DNA of 64,000 nt from Ktedonosporobacter rubrisoli (GTDB lineage Bacteria; Chloroflexota; Ktedonobacteria; Ktedonobacterales; Ktedonobacteraceae), in the NCBI RefSeq assembly GCF_004208415.1, contig NZ_CP035758.1, positions 2,852,001-2,916,000 on the forward strand. Reading direction: 5' to 3'. The notes beneath the pieces are model-generated. The model ran no database searches, was not told the DNA's origin, and worked only from the letters and a program-made list of their open reading frames with translations. Below, in pieces: positions 26,844 to 35,246 of this stretch; the first letter of the stretch is position 1, and every line of letters starts with the position of its first letter. The translations under genes and the position numbers were made by a program.

Positions 26844-27783
26844 ATGTCTCTGAACTATGGGCTGGGGCGCTGGCCAGTACGGCATCCCAGGCCAGTTCAG
26901 AGGCAAGCATACCTAAAGTCACGCCGTTAAGTGTGCTATTCTCAACTGCATTGGTTGTCACTGAATAGAGGACATCCCCATCTTGCACTGTATGAAACGG
27001 ATAGATAGCGCGGCCTAACGCAGTATGAACCTGGCGACCAAGATGGCGGAGGGCAACTGGCGAAAGTTGCTGGTTGGTTACTACAAGGGTCAGGGTTGTA
27101 TTTCCGGAGGGCGAGGCGATGGGGCGGTCCTGCTCTAAGCGTTCTTCCATCTCTTCTAAAGGATGGCGCCGTTTCCCGGTCTGAGGGTCGCGGTTCCCAC
27201 GCACTACCTGCCCTTGGCGGTCTAAGATTACGCCAAAGGCGTTTACAACAGTAAATACTGCCAGCTTTGTTGGTCCGATCTGGCGAAATGCTCCACCCTG
27301 CCCTGATGGCTCGTCCTTCTCGGTGCCAAAAATGCCTCCACAGTGTGCTAATCGTCCAGCGCCACGCGTTCCCAGTGGGAAGTAGCCAGTTCGTGCGGCC
27401 TTGACGGCGGCCTGCCCGAGAGTATAATCGGGATAGATACTGTTCGCGCGTCGTCGGAAGTCGTTAATAATTGCGCCACTTACAAGCGCATACTGACCAA
27501 TCGGGCGCCCCCATTGTTCCCACAGGGCCGCAGTAACTCCGCTAACCACTTCAAGCCCTGCTAGAGATCCGCCGGCAAAGCAAATGGCGTGATTGCGCTC
27601 ATGATCATTGATCGTGCCAGCTCCACCGCCGCGAATATCAACACTGGTGGTAGCGCGCTCGGCAAAGAGAAAGATTGTACATCCTGTCGGTCCTTCTGCG
27701 TACTCTGCAAGCCCAATTTGCAGGGCTGGGAAATCGAATTCTAAAGCTGGTCCCTGGAACAGCGTTTGAGGAATGAATTGCAT
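26842..27783 (-). CDS. P1 family peptidase (DmpA/NylC-type, N-terminal nucleophile)
   Basis: About 313 residues from ATG 27783; a longer frame begins at 27852 but GAAAGGC favours the inner start. TSVDIRGGGAGTINDHE, AICFAGGSLAGLEVVSGV and FGVILDRQGQVVRGNRDPQT are the conserved blocks of family S58/P1. SGNTTLTLVVTNQQL (about residues 242-256) contains the Asn-Thr bond at which NylC cleaves itself to expose the catalytic Thr. Members are aminopeptidases or nylon-oligomer hydrolases. It stands alone; physiological substrate unknown. Confidence 0.88.
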   Translation of the reverse strand: MQFIPQTLFQGPALEFDFPALQIGLAEYAEGPTGCTIFLFAERATTSVDIRGGGAGTINDHERNHAICFAGGSLAGLEVVSGVTAALWEQWGRPIGQYALVSGAIINDFRRRANSIYPDYTLGQAAVKAARTGYFPLGTRGAGRLAHCGGIFGTEKDEPSGQGGAFRQIGPTKLAVFTVVNAFGVILDRQGQVVRGNRDPQTGKRRHPLEEMEERLEQDRPIASPSGNTTLTLVVTNQQLSPVALRHLGRQVHTALGRAIYPFHTVQDGDVLYSVTTNAVENSTLNGVTLGMLASELAWDAVLASAPAHSSET

Positions 27784-27852
27784 TGTTGTGTAAGCCTTTC
27801 TAGAGCATCCCTGCATGGTAGCACTGACCTGATGTAATTTAAAGTATAGCAT

Positions 27853-28045
27853 GCTATTTCCTGCAAAAAGGGAATGCGAAGGTCAAGGCGCTCAAGTGTG
27901 CTGTAGATCCATGATATGAAACCTGGAGCGTCATTTGCTGGCTTGCAATGAGAACACTCGATTTTGTTGCTTCAAGGATTTTCTGCCTCCTTGCAGGAGC
28001 GAAAAAATGGGAAGAGGGAAATCCGTGGTTCGGTCCGCTTTAGGC
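27853..28045. other. Intergenic, no gene seen
   Basis: No supported frame or structure lies between the peptidase and the promoter at 28046. Confidence 0.4.
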
Positions 28046-28074
28046 TTGACTTTTGGGAAAGCAGAGATTATTAT
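28046..28074 (+). promoter_or_regulatory. Sigma-70-type promoter of the ABC exporter leader
   Basis: TTGACT at 28046-28051, 17-bp spacer, TATTAT at 28069-28074. It precedes the small frame at 28108 by about 33 bp. Confidence 0.65.
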
Positions 28075-28107
28075 TTACTTAATCTTGTTTTGGAGGTAGT
28101 ATTCATC

Positions 28108-28164
28108 ATGCCCTTGACCACAGCTAAGGTGTTGCTTGACAAAGTGAGCTGTGACCGCAACTAA
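28108..28164 (+). CDS. Possible 18-residue leader peptide before the ABC exporter
   Basis: ATG 28108 with GGAGGT at 28092-28097 and a 17-bp-spaced promoter upstream. It encodes MPLTTAKVLLDKVSCDRN. The nested hairpin right after its stop and the terminator-like hairpin at 28386 resemble leader-peptide attenuation, as known for BmrB upstream of the BmrCD exporter of Bacillus subtilis. It could also be a chance frame or the start of a decayed gene. Confidence 0.45.
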   Translation: MPLTTAKVLLDKVSCDRN

Positions 28165-28214
28165 ATCCGGTACCTTTCAGGCAGATCATCGCTAATGATC
28201 GTGTATTTCCGGAT
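28165..28214 (+). promoter_or_regulatory. Nested hairpins after the leader peptide
   Basis: Outer arms ATCCGG (28165-28170) and CCGGAT (28209-28214); inner stem GATCAT (28184-28189) / ATGATC (28195-28200) with loop CGCTA. It begins at the leader frame's stop codon. Confidence 0.4.
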
Positions 28215-28769
28215 ATGGCTATACCAACCTTGAGATAGGCTACAGGGAAGAACGCTTCTCTTCCGTAGACATCTTTATTACTCTTCATATATCAGCCCAC
28301 TTTGCCCCACAGGGCTTTTGTCTGCTTGCTTATAGCATAAAGTAGCAGATTGCCTTTCGTACAGCACCATTGCTCTCTACACTATAAAACCATGTCTTGT
28401 CGTGGTTTTTCTCTGTTCCCATTGACAGAAAACATGCTAGGCATACCAACGTGTGCGCATGTCATCATAAAAACACTTCGTGCTGTTATTGATCGAAAGG
28501 AAGAACAACAGATTTATGGACGATCAGTTGAGACGCTCAAGGCGTTTCCTGACCTCGTATTCCAGAATGCTGAAAGCCTCTACCCCTTGCGAGCTCTGGG
28601 CTTTTCCTGCGTGTGGGATACTTTCGGCTGCAATGAGGAAACCCTTCCTACTTTCCCGGGTGTGTGAATCCCTGCTTACCGCTCTGGGACTGAGACAACA
28701 GAGCGAGCGGCATATCTCCTCTTTTGCTATTCAATTATTGGCGGGCCGTTTCATGACAAGGAGGAAAGC
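28215..28769. other. Rest of the 5' region of the ABC exporter
   Basis: AAAACCA (28386-28392) and TGGTTTT (28403-28409) form a 7-bp A/T-rich stem ending in a T run, a weak intrinsic terminator shape. Two overlapping frames of about 100 codons (from 28350 and 28480) lack ribosome sites and family resemblance; the second one overlaps the exporter start. No gene is called. Confidence 0.4.
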
Positions 28770-30521
28770 ATGCGCCCTTTTCAGGCACTGAACCGCTACT
28801 GGCGGCTGTTGGACCGCTACCTACGCCCTCAGTGGCTGTGGATGGGCCTGCTGGCTGTGATTTTGTGTGCGTCGATAGCCATGCAAGTGATCACTCCACT
28901 GGTAGCCAGCTACTTCATTGACCAGGCTACCTCGGGCGGCAATATGCGTGATCTTATTGTGCTGGCTGGTCTTACTATGGGCCTGGCTTTAGTAGGGCAG
29001 GGGCTTGCCGTTGTCGAGACCTATGTCGCCGAGAACGTGAGCTGGTCAGCAACCAATGCCTTGCGTGCCGATCTTGTTGCTCACCTGCTGCGGCTGGATG
29101 CTACTTTTCACGCGGCTCATACGCCGGGCGAGTTGATCGAGCGCGTTGATGGGGATGTGGCTACCCTGGCCCGCTTCTTTTCGCGCTTTGTGATCTCTAT
29201 ACTCGGCAACGCTCTCTTGCTTTTGGGCGTGCTTGGACTCCTTTATCATGTGGATTGGCGCATAGGCTTGCTGATGAGCGCCTTTGTGGTAATAGCTCTG
29301 GTAGCTTTACTGCGTATCCGGGCCGTGGCAACGCCCTCCTGGACGGCAGAACGCCAGGCCAGCGCTGATTTCTTTGGCTTCTTGAGCGAATACCTGGCCG
29401 GTCTAGAGGACATTAGGTCTAGCGGAGCTGTGGCTTTCGTGTTGCGGCGTTGTGCTGAAGTAATGCGCGCCTGGCTGGCTGTGACGCGTAAGGCTCAAAT
29501 GTGGGGTTATGGTATGAGCGCTATCAGCCTGGGCATGTTTGCGCTGGGTACGGCGGTGGCCTTTGGCTTGAGTGCTGTGCTGTTCAAGGCCGGAACTCTG
29601 ACTATCGGCACTGTCTATCTCATCTTTCAGTGCACTCAGATGTTGAGCCAGCCGACCGAGCAGATCCGCAACGAAGTGCAAGATCTGCAGCAGGCCGATG
29701 CCAGCATTGGGCGTATCGAGACATTGCTAAGCACAGTGCCGCGCGTGCTCGATGGACCCGGCAAGGCCTTACCGGCAGGATCTCTGGCTGTGGAACTTGA
29801 TGGCGTCTCGTTTGCTTATGCCAGCGATGTTCCGATTCTGCGTGACGTCAACATAGCGCTTGCTCCTGCCCGCATTCTTGGTGTGGTGGGGCGTACGGGG
29901 AGCGGAAAGACAACCCTGACTCGTCTCCTGCTGCGCTTCCATGATCCCGAGGCTGGCGTGGTGCGCCTGGGAGGCGTGGATCTACGCAAGGTTAGCCTGA
30001 AGGCGGTGCGCGAGCGTATTGGCCTGGTCACCCAAGAAGTTCAGCTCTTCCATGCCAGTTTGCGTGATAATCTTACCCTTTTTGACGATAACGTACCTGA
30101 TGAACAGATCAGGGCAGTACTGGATAGCCTGGAGCTAACGGACTGGCTTCAGGAGCTGCCAGCCGGGCTAGATACGCAGCTAGGGCCTGACGGAATAGGG
30201 CTCTCGGCAGGACAGGCGCAGGTGCTGGCCTGTGCGCGCATCTTGCTACGTGATCCTGATCTAGTAATCCTGGATGAACCCTCTTCTCGCCTGGACCCGG
30301 CTACGGATCGCATGGTGCATAGGGCGCTAGGTCAATTGTTGAAAGGCCGAACAGGGATCATTGTGGCACATCGGCTGTCCACTCTTGATTATGCTGACGA
30401 TATTCTTGTTCTTGAGAACGGGCGGGTGCGCGAGTATGGAGCGCGGCTTGCCCTGGCTGCTGACCCCTCCTCACGCTTTGCCGAGTTGCTGCGGGTCGAA
30501 ACTTTGGAGGTCTCTTTATGA
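28770..30521 (+). CDS. ABC exporter half-transporter, subunit 1 (catalytic Walker B, odd signature)
   Basis: 583 residues: six-helix type IV exporter domain (1-315) fused to an ATPase (about 335-575). Walker A GRTGSGKTT (about 374-382) is intact, and VILDEPSS near 500 keeps the catalytic Glu, with the H-loop His in VAHRLST. The signature is LSAGQ instead of LSGGQ. It overlaps the next gene by ATGA, so the two are made together and form a heterodimer in the cytoplasmic membrane. Its changed signature belongs to the degenerate ATP site completed by subunit 2. Substrate is likely a drug, lipid or peptide. Confidence 0.92.
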   Translation: MRPFQALNRYWRLLDRYLRPQWLWMGLLAVILCASIAMQVITPLVASYFIDQATSGGNMRDLIVLAGLTMGLALVGQGLAVVETYVAENVSWSATNALRADLVAHLLRLDATFHAAHTPGELIERVDGDVATLARFFSRFVISILGNALLLLGVLGLLYHVDWRIGLLMSAFVVIALVALLRIRAVATPSWTAERQASADFFGFLSEYLAGLEDIRSSGAVAFVLRRCAEVMRAWLAVTRKAQMWGYGMSAISLGMFALGTAVAFGLSAVLFKAGTLTIGTVYLIFQCTQMLSQPTEQIRNEVQDLQQADASIGRIETLLSTVPRVLDGPGKALPAGSLAVELDGVSFAYASDVPILRDVNIALAPARILGVVGRTGSGKTTLTRLLLRFHDPEAGVVRLGGVDLRKVSLKAVRERIGLVTQEVQLFHASLRDNLTLFDDNVPDEQIRAVLDSLELTDWLQELPAGLDTQLGPDGIGLSAGQAQVLACARILLRDPDLVILDEPSSRLDPATDRMVHRALGQLLKGRTGIIVAHRLSTLDYADDILVLENGRVREYGARLALAADPSSRFAELLRVETLEVSL

Positions 30522-32296
30522 AGCCAATGCCAACCTGGCGTTATCTGTTAAAAATGGCCTGCTACAAGCCAGGGCTCTATGCGCTGCATGCTGTATTATG
30601 GGGCGTGTTTGGCCTTACGGCGCTCCTGGCCGGGCTGCTCACCAGGGCCTTCTTCGATACACTTACCGGGCATGCGCACCTACCGCTGGGCGTAACAGGT
30701 TTAGTCGTGCTGATGGTCGTGCTGGCCGTGGGCCGCGTGGCCTTGTGGCTTACTGCCGGCTTTATCGAGATTCTTATGCGCTTTACCATGAGTGGATTGT
30801 TGCGCCGCAATCTGCTGCGCTACGTGCTTAAGCGCCCGGGAGCCCAGGCTTTGCCCTATTCTATCGGTGAAACCATAAGCCGCTTTCGCGACGATGCTCA
30901 TGAGGCTGAGGATAAACTTGATTGGAGCGATGAAATTGTCGGGCAAGGCCTGCTGGCCGTGGGGGCATTTCTGGTATTGCTCTCTATCAACTCTCTTGTG
31001 GCGCTGGTGACTATCCTACCTTTGCTCATAGTAACTATCATTGCGCGCAGAGCTAGTCTTACCCTGGGGCGCTATCGCGATGCCAGCAGCCAGGCTAGTA
31101 GCCAGGTTACCGGAGCGATTGGCGATATTCTGACGGCAGTGCAGACAGTCCAAGCCGCTGGAGCCGAAGAGCGTGCTGTGGCGCGTTTTCGGCGCCTAAA
31201 CGAGCAGAGGCGGAAGGCTATGCTGACCGATCGCGTGGCAACGCAGGCTCTTAGCGCGATTACATCCAACGCTGTGAGCGTGGGTACGGGTTTGATCATG
31301 CTCCTGGCGGCCAATAGTCTGCGCGAGAGCAGTATGACAGTTGGCGATTTTGCTCTGTTTATCTCTTATCTTAGCTTTATCGCCGACTTTACTTCTGATC
31401 TCGGCAGATTCCTTGCCGACTATAAGCAGACTGGCGTCGCTTTTGCCCGTATGAATGTTTTGTTGAATGGAGCTTCTCCTGACGCGCTGGTGGAAGCTAC
31501 TCCGCTGTATCTGCGTGGATCGCTGCCGGCCATAGCATCTCCTGTGCATGAGGTGAGCGATAAGCTGGCCCTGCTGGAGGCGAAAGGCTTGACCTATTAT
31601 CATCAACAATCCAGACACGGGATTGCCGCGATAGACCTGCGTCTGCGGCGCGGCTCGCTGACGGTGGTAACGGGACGCACCGGTAGCGGAAAGACGACGC
31701 TGCTACAGACCTTGTTGGGCTTGCTGCCGCGCGAGAAGGGCGAGATCCGCTGGAACGGCAAGATTGTTGATGATGCGGCAGCTTTCTTTGTGCCGCCGCG
31801 CATCGCCTATACGGCTCAGGTGCCGCGACTCTTCAGTGAGACGCTCAAACAGAACATTCTCCTGGGTCTACAAGAAAATCCACAAGCCGTGTTAGCTGCG
31901 GTACGGGGCGCCGTTATGGAGCAGGATCTACAGACGTTAGAGGCAGGATTGGATACGCCAGTGGGAACGCGTGGCGTTAAGCTTTCGGGTGGCCAGATTC
32001 AGCGCACTGCAGCAGCTCGTATGCTTGTGCGAGCTGCAGAACTGCTAGTGATCGATGATCTATCCAGTGCACTTGATGTCGAGACCGAGCGCACTCTCTG
32101 GGAACATATCTTTGCACACGAGGATGCAACTTGCCTGGTCGTGACGCACAGACGGGCCGCTCTGCAACGCGCCGACCATATCATTGTTCTTAATGATGGT
32201 CGTATCGATGCGGAAGGGACGCTGGATGAGCTGCTCCTGAGCAATGAAGAGATGAGGCGATTATGGCAGGATGATTATGGCAATGAGCCTGAATAG
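30518..32296 (+). CDS. ABC exporter half-transporter, subunit 2 (degenerate Walker B)
   Basis: 592 residues: six-helix domain (1-320), ATPase (about 345-585). Walker A GRTGSGKTT (about 387-395) and signature LSGGQ (about 489-493) are canonical, but the residue after Walker B is Asp in VIDDLSS where the catalytic Glu is expected; the H-loop His is present in VTHRRAA. In the heterodimer this leaves one competent site (Walker motifs of subunit 1 with signature of subunit 2) and one non-hydrolysing site, as in TM287/288, BmrCD and LmrCD. GGAGG upstream of the overlapping ATG allows coupled translation. Confidence 0.92.
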   Translation: MKPMPTWRYLLKMACYKPGLYALHAVLWGVFGLTALLAGLLTRAFFDTLTGHAHLPLGVTGLVVLMVVLAVGRVALWLTAGFIEILMRFTMSGLLRRNLLRYVLKRPGAQALPYSIGETISRFRDDAHEAEDKLDWSDEIVGQGLLAVGAFLVLLSINSLVALVTILPLLIVTIIARRASLTLGRYRDASSQASSQVTGAIGDILTAVQTVQAAGAEERAVARFRRLNEQRRKAMLTDRVATQALSAITSNAVSVGTGLIMLLAANSLRESSMTVGDFALFISYLSFIADFTSDLGRFLADYKQTGVAFARMNVLLNGASPDALVEATPLYLRGSLPAIASPVHEVSDKLALLEAKGLTYYHQQSRHGIAAIDLRLRRGSLTVVTGRTGSGKTTLLQTLLGLLPREKGEIRWNGKIVDDAAAFFVPPRIAYTAQVPRLFSETLKQNILLGLQENPQAVLAAVRGAVMEQDLQTLEAGLDTPVGTRGVKLSGGQIQRTAAARMLVRAAELLVIDDLSSALDVETERTLWEHIFAHEDATCLVVTHRRAALQRADHIIVLNDGRIDAEGTLDELLLSNEEMRRLWQDDYGNEPE

Positions 32297-32312
32297 GCTT
32301 TGAGTCAGGGCT

Positions 32313-32351
32313 GGCGCATTGGATGAAGATTCCGAACTTTGCAAATGCGCC
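32313..32351 (+). terminator. Hairpin after the ABC exporter operon
   Basis: GGCGCATT (32313-32320) / AATGCGCC (32344-32351), 8-bp stem with 23-base loop, followed by GCTTATCTTT. It lies between the exporter and the inserted IS element. Confidence 0.5.
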
Positions 32352-32450
32352 GCTTATCTTTAGCGACCCGCGCCGAAATCCCCCTGGATTCATCTCTGGG
32401 GATGGAAGGCGCGTTCCTTGTTTGGGGCTTGGGTGGATGGGTTCAACTTC

Positions 32451-32481
32451 TTGACAGGTATATAGCTTGATGCTGTATACT
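32451..32481 (+). promoter_or_regulatory. Promoter directly in front of tnpA
   Basis: TTGACA at 32451-32456, 19-bp spacer, TATACT at 32476-32481. The ATG of tnpA is at 32489, where transcription would start, so the message would be leaderless. Confidence 0.55.
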
Positions 32482-32488
32482 GTTTTGC

Positions 32489-32884
32489 ATGGATGAGATA
32501 CGTTCAAAGCACCATGTGAGCTACGTCACACATTATCATGTGGTGTGGTGTCCAAAATATCGACGTAAGGTTCTGGTTCATCAGGTAGACACTCGTTTAA
32601 AGCAAATTATTGCTGAGGTATGCCAGGAACACGACGCCATTCTTGAGCAACTGGAAGTCATGCCTGACCATGTTCATTTACTGGTCAGTGTTGACCCTCA
32701 ATTTGGTATCCATCGACTCATGAAACTCGTGAAGGGTCGCTCCTCTCGTTTGCTCAGGCAAGAATACCCTCATCTCAAAACGCGCCTGCCGACGCTCTGG
32801 ACCAACTCGTATTTTGTTAGTACCGTTGGCGGTGCTCCTCTAGAAGTCATCAAGCAGTACATTGAGGAGCAAAAACATGTGTAA
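32489..32884 (+). CDS. tnpA: IS200/IS605 transposase TnpA (Y1 HUH)
   Basis: 131 residues, normal length. The HUH pair is His61-x-His63 in MPDHVHLLVS and the nucleophile is Tyr124 in QYIEEQKH. It would cut and rejoin single-stranded ends of the element as a dimer. All key residues are present, so it may be active. It shares 8 bp with tnpB. No ribosome site precedes the ATG. Confidence 0.95.
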   Translation: MDEIRSKHHVSYVTHYHVVWCPKYRRKVLVHQVDTRLKQIIAEVCQEHDAILEQLEVMPDHVHLLVSVDPQFGIHRLMKLVKGRSSRLLRQEYPHLKTRLPTLWTNSYFVSTVGGAPLEVIKQYIEEQKHV

Positions 32885-34097
32885 GCAAGCGTTGAAATTC
32901 CGCCTTTCCCCCAACAAGGCGCAAGAGAAGATGCTCTTCTGGACGCTCTCACGTTGCCGGGAATTATACAATGCCGGACTTTCCGAGCGTCGAGACTCCT
33001 ACAAGTATACAGGCAAGGGCGTCACCTACTACGAGCAGAAACGCGACCTGCCAGAGATCAAGGCTATGATCAGGCCGGAATATCAGAATATCCACTCTCA
33101 AGTCTTGCAAGATGTGCTCAATCGACTGGATAAAGCCTACAAAGCCTTCTTCCGTCGCATCCAGAACGGAGAGAAACCTGGACACCCTCGCTTCCAGGGG
33201 AGGAACCGCTACACCAGTTTTACCTACACACAGGGAGGCTATACGCTCTTCGAGAAGCATGTCACCTTCTCGAAAATCGGCAAGATCAAGTGCAAGTTCC
33301 ATCGTCAGATCGGAGGAACTGTTAAGACCGCTACGATCAAGTATGAGGCAGGTCAATGGTATGTCGTGTTTGCCTGTGAACGACCTGAAGGGACCTCTAC
33401 CCAAACACCCTACACAGATGAGGAGATTGGCATTGATCTTGGCTTATTGCACTTCGCCACTCTCTCAACAGGTGACACGATAGAGAAGCCTCAACACTTC
33501 CGTAAAGGCGAAGCCGATCTACGCAGAAAGCAACGCCACTTGTCGAGATGCAAACGCGGCTCCCATCGCCGGGAGAAAGCAAAGAAGGCAGTGGCTAAGG
33601 CACACCGCAAGATCAGAAATCAGCGACACGATTTCTTGCATCAAGCCTCAAGGCAATTGGTGAACACCTACGAAACCATCGTCTTTGAAGATTTGGCCTC
33701 GTCCAACCTTTCTAAACGTCCGAAACCAAAACAGGATGAGGAGACAGGCCGATACTTGCCTAATGGAGCCAGTGCCAAATCAGGATTGAACAAGAGCATA
33801 CTGGACGCGGGATGGAGCACTTTTGTGATGTATTGCAGTTACAAGGCAGAATGGGCCAGGAACGTGCAAGTTCACCAAGTCGATCCCTACAAAACGTCAC
33901 AAATCTGCTCTCAATGTGGCAAAGAGGGACCACATAAAGACCTCGGAGAAAGAACACACACCTGCGTTCATTGCGGTGCGGTTCTCGACCGAGATCATAA
34001 CGCAGCAATCAATATATTATCGGGCTGGAAGAGTCCAACAGTACGCGCTCGCTTGCGTGGAAAGCGGGAGTGTGCTGTAGAAGCTCCTACCCTTTAG
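32877..34097 (+). CDS. tnpB: TnpB RNA-guided endonuclease
   Basis: 406 residues from ATG 32877 (GAGGAG at 32865-32870), full length for the family. The RuvC-like site is complete: Asp187 (GIDLGLLHF), Glu271 (IVFEDLASSNL), Asp371 (DRDHNAAINI). A zinc ribbon has Cys344, Cys347, Cys363 and Cys366. The N-terminal wedge-like part carries SRCRELYNAGLSERRDS. TnpB uses an RNA from the element's right end to cut the donor site and so favours element retention; it is the ancestor of Cas12. No frameshift or stop is seen. Confidence 0.95.
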   Translation: MCKQALKFRLSPNKAQEKMLFWTLSRCRELYNAGLSERRDSYKYTGKGVTYYEQKRDLPEIKAMIRPEYQNIHSQVLQDVLNRLDKAYKAFFRRIQNGEKPGHPRFQGRNRYTSFTYTQGGYTLFEKHVTFSKIGKIKCKFHRQIGGTVKTATIKYEAGQWYVVFACERPEGTSTQTPYTDEEIGIDLGLLHFATLSTGDTIEKPQHFRKGEADLRRKQRHLSRCKRGSHRREKAKKAVAKAHRKIRNQRHDFLHQASRQLVNTYETIVFEDLASSNLSKRPKPKQDEETGRYLPNGASAKSGLNKSILDAGWSTFVMYCSYKAEWARNVQVHQVDPYKTSQICSQCGKEGPHKDLGERTHTCVHCGAVLDRDHNAAINILSGWKSPTVRARLRGKRECAVEAPTL

Positions 34098-34113
34098 GGA
34101 TGGGGTACTTCAC
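33990..34113 (+). ncRNA. Presumed omega/right-end RNA of the TnpB element
   Basis: In this family the guide RNA scaffold comes from the 3' end of tnpB plus the right end, and its guide is the host DNA just past the tip. The hairpin near 34090-34105 followed by GTACTTCAC fits. Predicted guide would start at about 34114, inside the merR-like gene. Boundaries are inferred from family knowledge only. Confidence 0.45.
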
Positions 34114-34586
34114 CTATCTATGGTGTGCCAGGCTTGCGCTGAGAGATCCACAGTAGTGTCGGAAGGAACGCGGGTCGCAACCTGCTGAGCCAACTGCTGG
34201 AAATTAGGGCATTGTGTGAAGTCCTCGACAGGACATTTCAGGATATGCTCGACCATCTCCTTGGCGGCCTGAGCCTGGGCAATGCGCCGCTGAAGTGCCA
34301 AATGATGATGCTTAACCCGCGCCCTGCGGGTCGAGGGATCGGGGGCATCAAGCATCTCGCGTAACTCCTTGAGTCCAAAGCCTGCCTGCTTGCCATACAC
34401 GATCATCGCTACCCGAGCACTATGTCCCTGATTATAGCGGCGGCGTCCGCTCACCCCGGCAGCTGGGATCAATAGCCCCATGGCTTCCCAATGCCGCAGG
34501 ACGTGTGGGGCTAGACCGAAACGGGCGGCGAGCTCGCCGATTGTCATTTCTTCGCCCTGCTTACCCAGATTTATATCCATCTTCAC
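34110..34586 (-). CDS. MerR family transcriptional regulator
   Basis: 158 residues from a GTG, with an in-frame ATG two codons on. MTIGELAARFGLAPHVLRHW and EAMGLLIPA form the helix-turn-helix, SGRRRYNQGHS the first wing with the conserved arginines, FGLKELREML the second, followed by a long dimer helix and Cys-Pro pairs near the end (CPVEDFTQCPNF). It diverges from a DUF2938/MFS operon whose promoter has the 19-bp spacer that MerR proteins untwist. The last codons and TGA stop coincide with the right tip of the IS605 element, so the C-terminus may have been changed by insertion. Confidence 0.9.
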   Translation of the reverse strand: MKMDINLGKQGEEMTIGELAARFGLAPHVLRHWEAMGLLIPAAGVSGRRRYNQGHSARVAMIVYGKQAGFGLKELREMLDAPDPSTRRARVKHHHLALQRRIAQAQAAKEMVEHILKCPVEDFTQCPNFQQLAQQVATRVPSDTTVDLSAQAWHTIDR

Positions 34587-34605
34587 ATTTTCCCTCAGTA
34601 TAAGC

Positions 34606-34636
34606 TTGACTTCATGTTAACGTTAACTTGTATAGT
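34606..34636 (+). promoter_or_regulatory. MerR-type promoter with palindromic spacer
   Basis: TTGACT (34606-34611), 19-bp spacer, TATAGT (34631-34636). The palindrome GTTAACGTTAAC (34616-34627) lies centrally in the spacer. Over-long spacers with a dyad between -35 and -10 are the hallmark of MerR activation; the merR-like gene starts 20 bp upstream in the opposite direction. Confidence 0.85.
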
Positions 34637-34691
34637 CTAGGATAGAGTATGAATGTTGTCAAGAAGAATGATTGCAAAGGAGAATGTAAAA

Positions 34692-35246
34692 ATGCGTAAG
34701 TTGTGGCAATGGGCTGCCAGGGCTGCGTTGATCGGAGTGGGCGCGACAGCGGTTATGGACCTTGGAGCCGAAGTCATCCGACGCACTACCGGGGTCCCTC
34801 TGTTGGACTATAGGCTCGTGGCCAGGTGGATTGGACACATGCCCCAGGGACAATTCAGGCATCACAACATCGCCGCCGTACCCCCTGTCCCCGCGGAGCG
34901 ACTGCTCGGGCGGGTTGCCCACTACTCGATAGGGATTGGGTTTGCCGGCTTGCTGCTTGCCTGTTATCCCAGATGGGCTGAGCGGCCCACGCTGGGGCCG
35001 GCCATGTTCATTGGCCTCGGTTCGGTGGCCGCGCCCTTTTTTCTCATGCAACCAGCCTTCGGCTTAGGGATAGCAGCGTCCAAGACTCCTAACCCTACCG
35101 TCGCCCGGTTCCGCAGCCTGCGCGCACACGCGATCTACGGATTTGGTCTCTACTTCACTGGCTACCTGCTCTCTGCGCTCAGCAGGTGGCGCGTGGATGC
35201 GCATCAGCAGCGGCAAAGCCTGCAAGCCAGGAGTGAGGGCAGATGA
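34692..35246 (+). CDS. DUF2938 family membrane protein
   Basis: 184 residues from ATG 34692, preceded by AAAGGAG; an earlier ATG at 34653 lacks a ribosome site. Four hydrophobic helices are visible. GVGATAVMDLGAEVIRRTTG, HYSIGIGFAGLLLACYP and FFLMQPAFGLGIAASKTPNP are the conserved blocks of DUF2938, a membrane family of unknown role often next to MerR regulators. It overlaps the MFS gene by ATGA. G+C and codon choice are higher than in neighbouring genes. Confidence 0.85.
   Translation: MRKLWQWAARAALIGVGATAVMDLGAEVIRRTTGVPLLDYRLVARWIGHMPQGQFRHHNIAAVPPVPAERLLGRVAHYSIGIGFAGLLLACYPRWAERPTLGPAMFIGLGSVAAPFFLMQPAFGLGIAASKTPNPTVARFRSLRAHAIYGFGLYFTGYLLSALSRWRVDAHQQRQSLQARSEGR

Larger units (their letters stand above)
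32370..34113 (+). mobile_element. IS200/IS605 family element with tnpA and tnpB
   Basis: Complete-looking element: tnpA and tnpB in the same direction with an 8-bp overlap, and the typical right end just after tnpB, where CTACCC-TTTA-GGG and GGGGTACTTCAC form an imperfect subterminal hairpin. On the left ATCCCC (32378-32383) and GGGGAT (32398-32403) make a subterminal hairpin of the kind TnpA recognises. There are no terminal inverted repeats or target duplication, as expected for this single-strand transposing family. The exact left tip is uncertain by tens of bases; the right tip is placed at TTCAC (34109-34113) by family analogy. Confidence 0.82.

Noticed and set aside
28350..28791. Overlapping ~100-codon frames before the ABC exporter
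   Set aside because: No ribosome site, and the second overlaps the exporter start; more likely untranslated leader.
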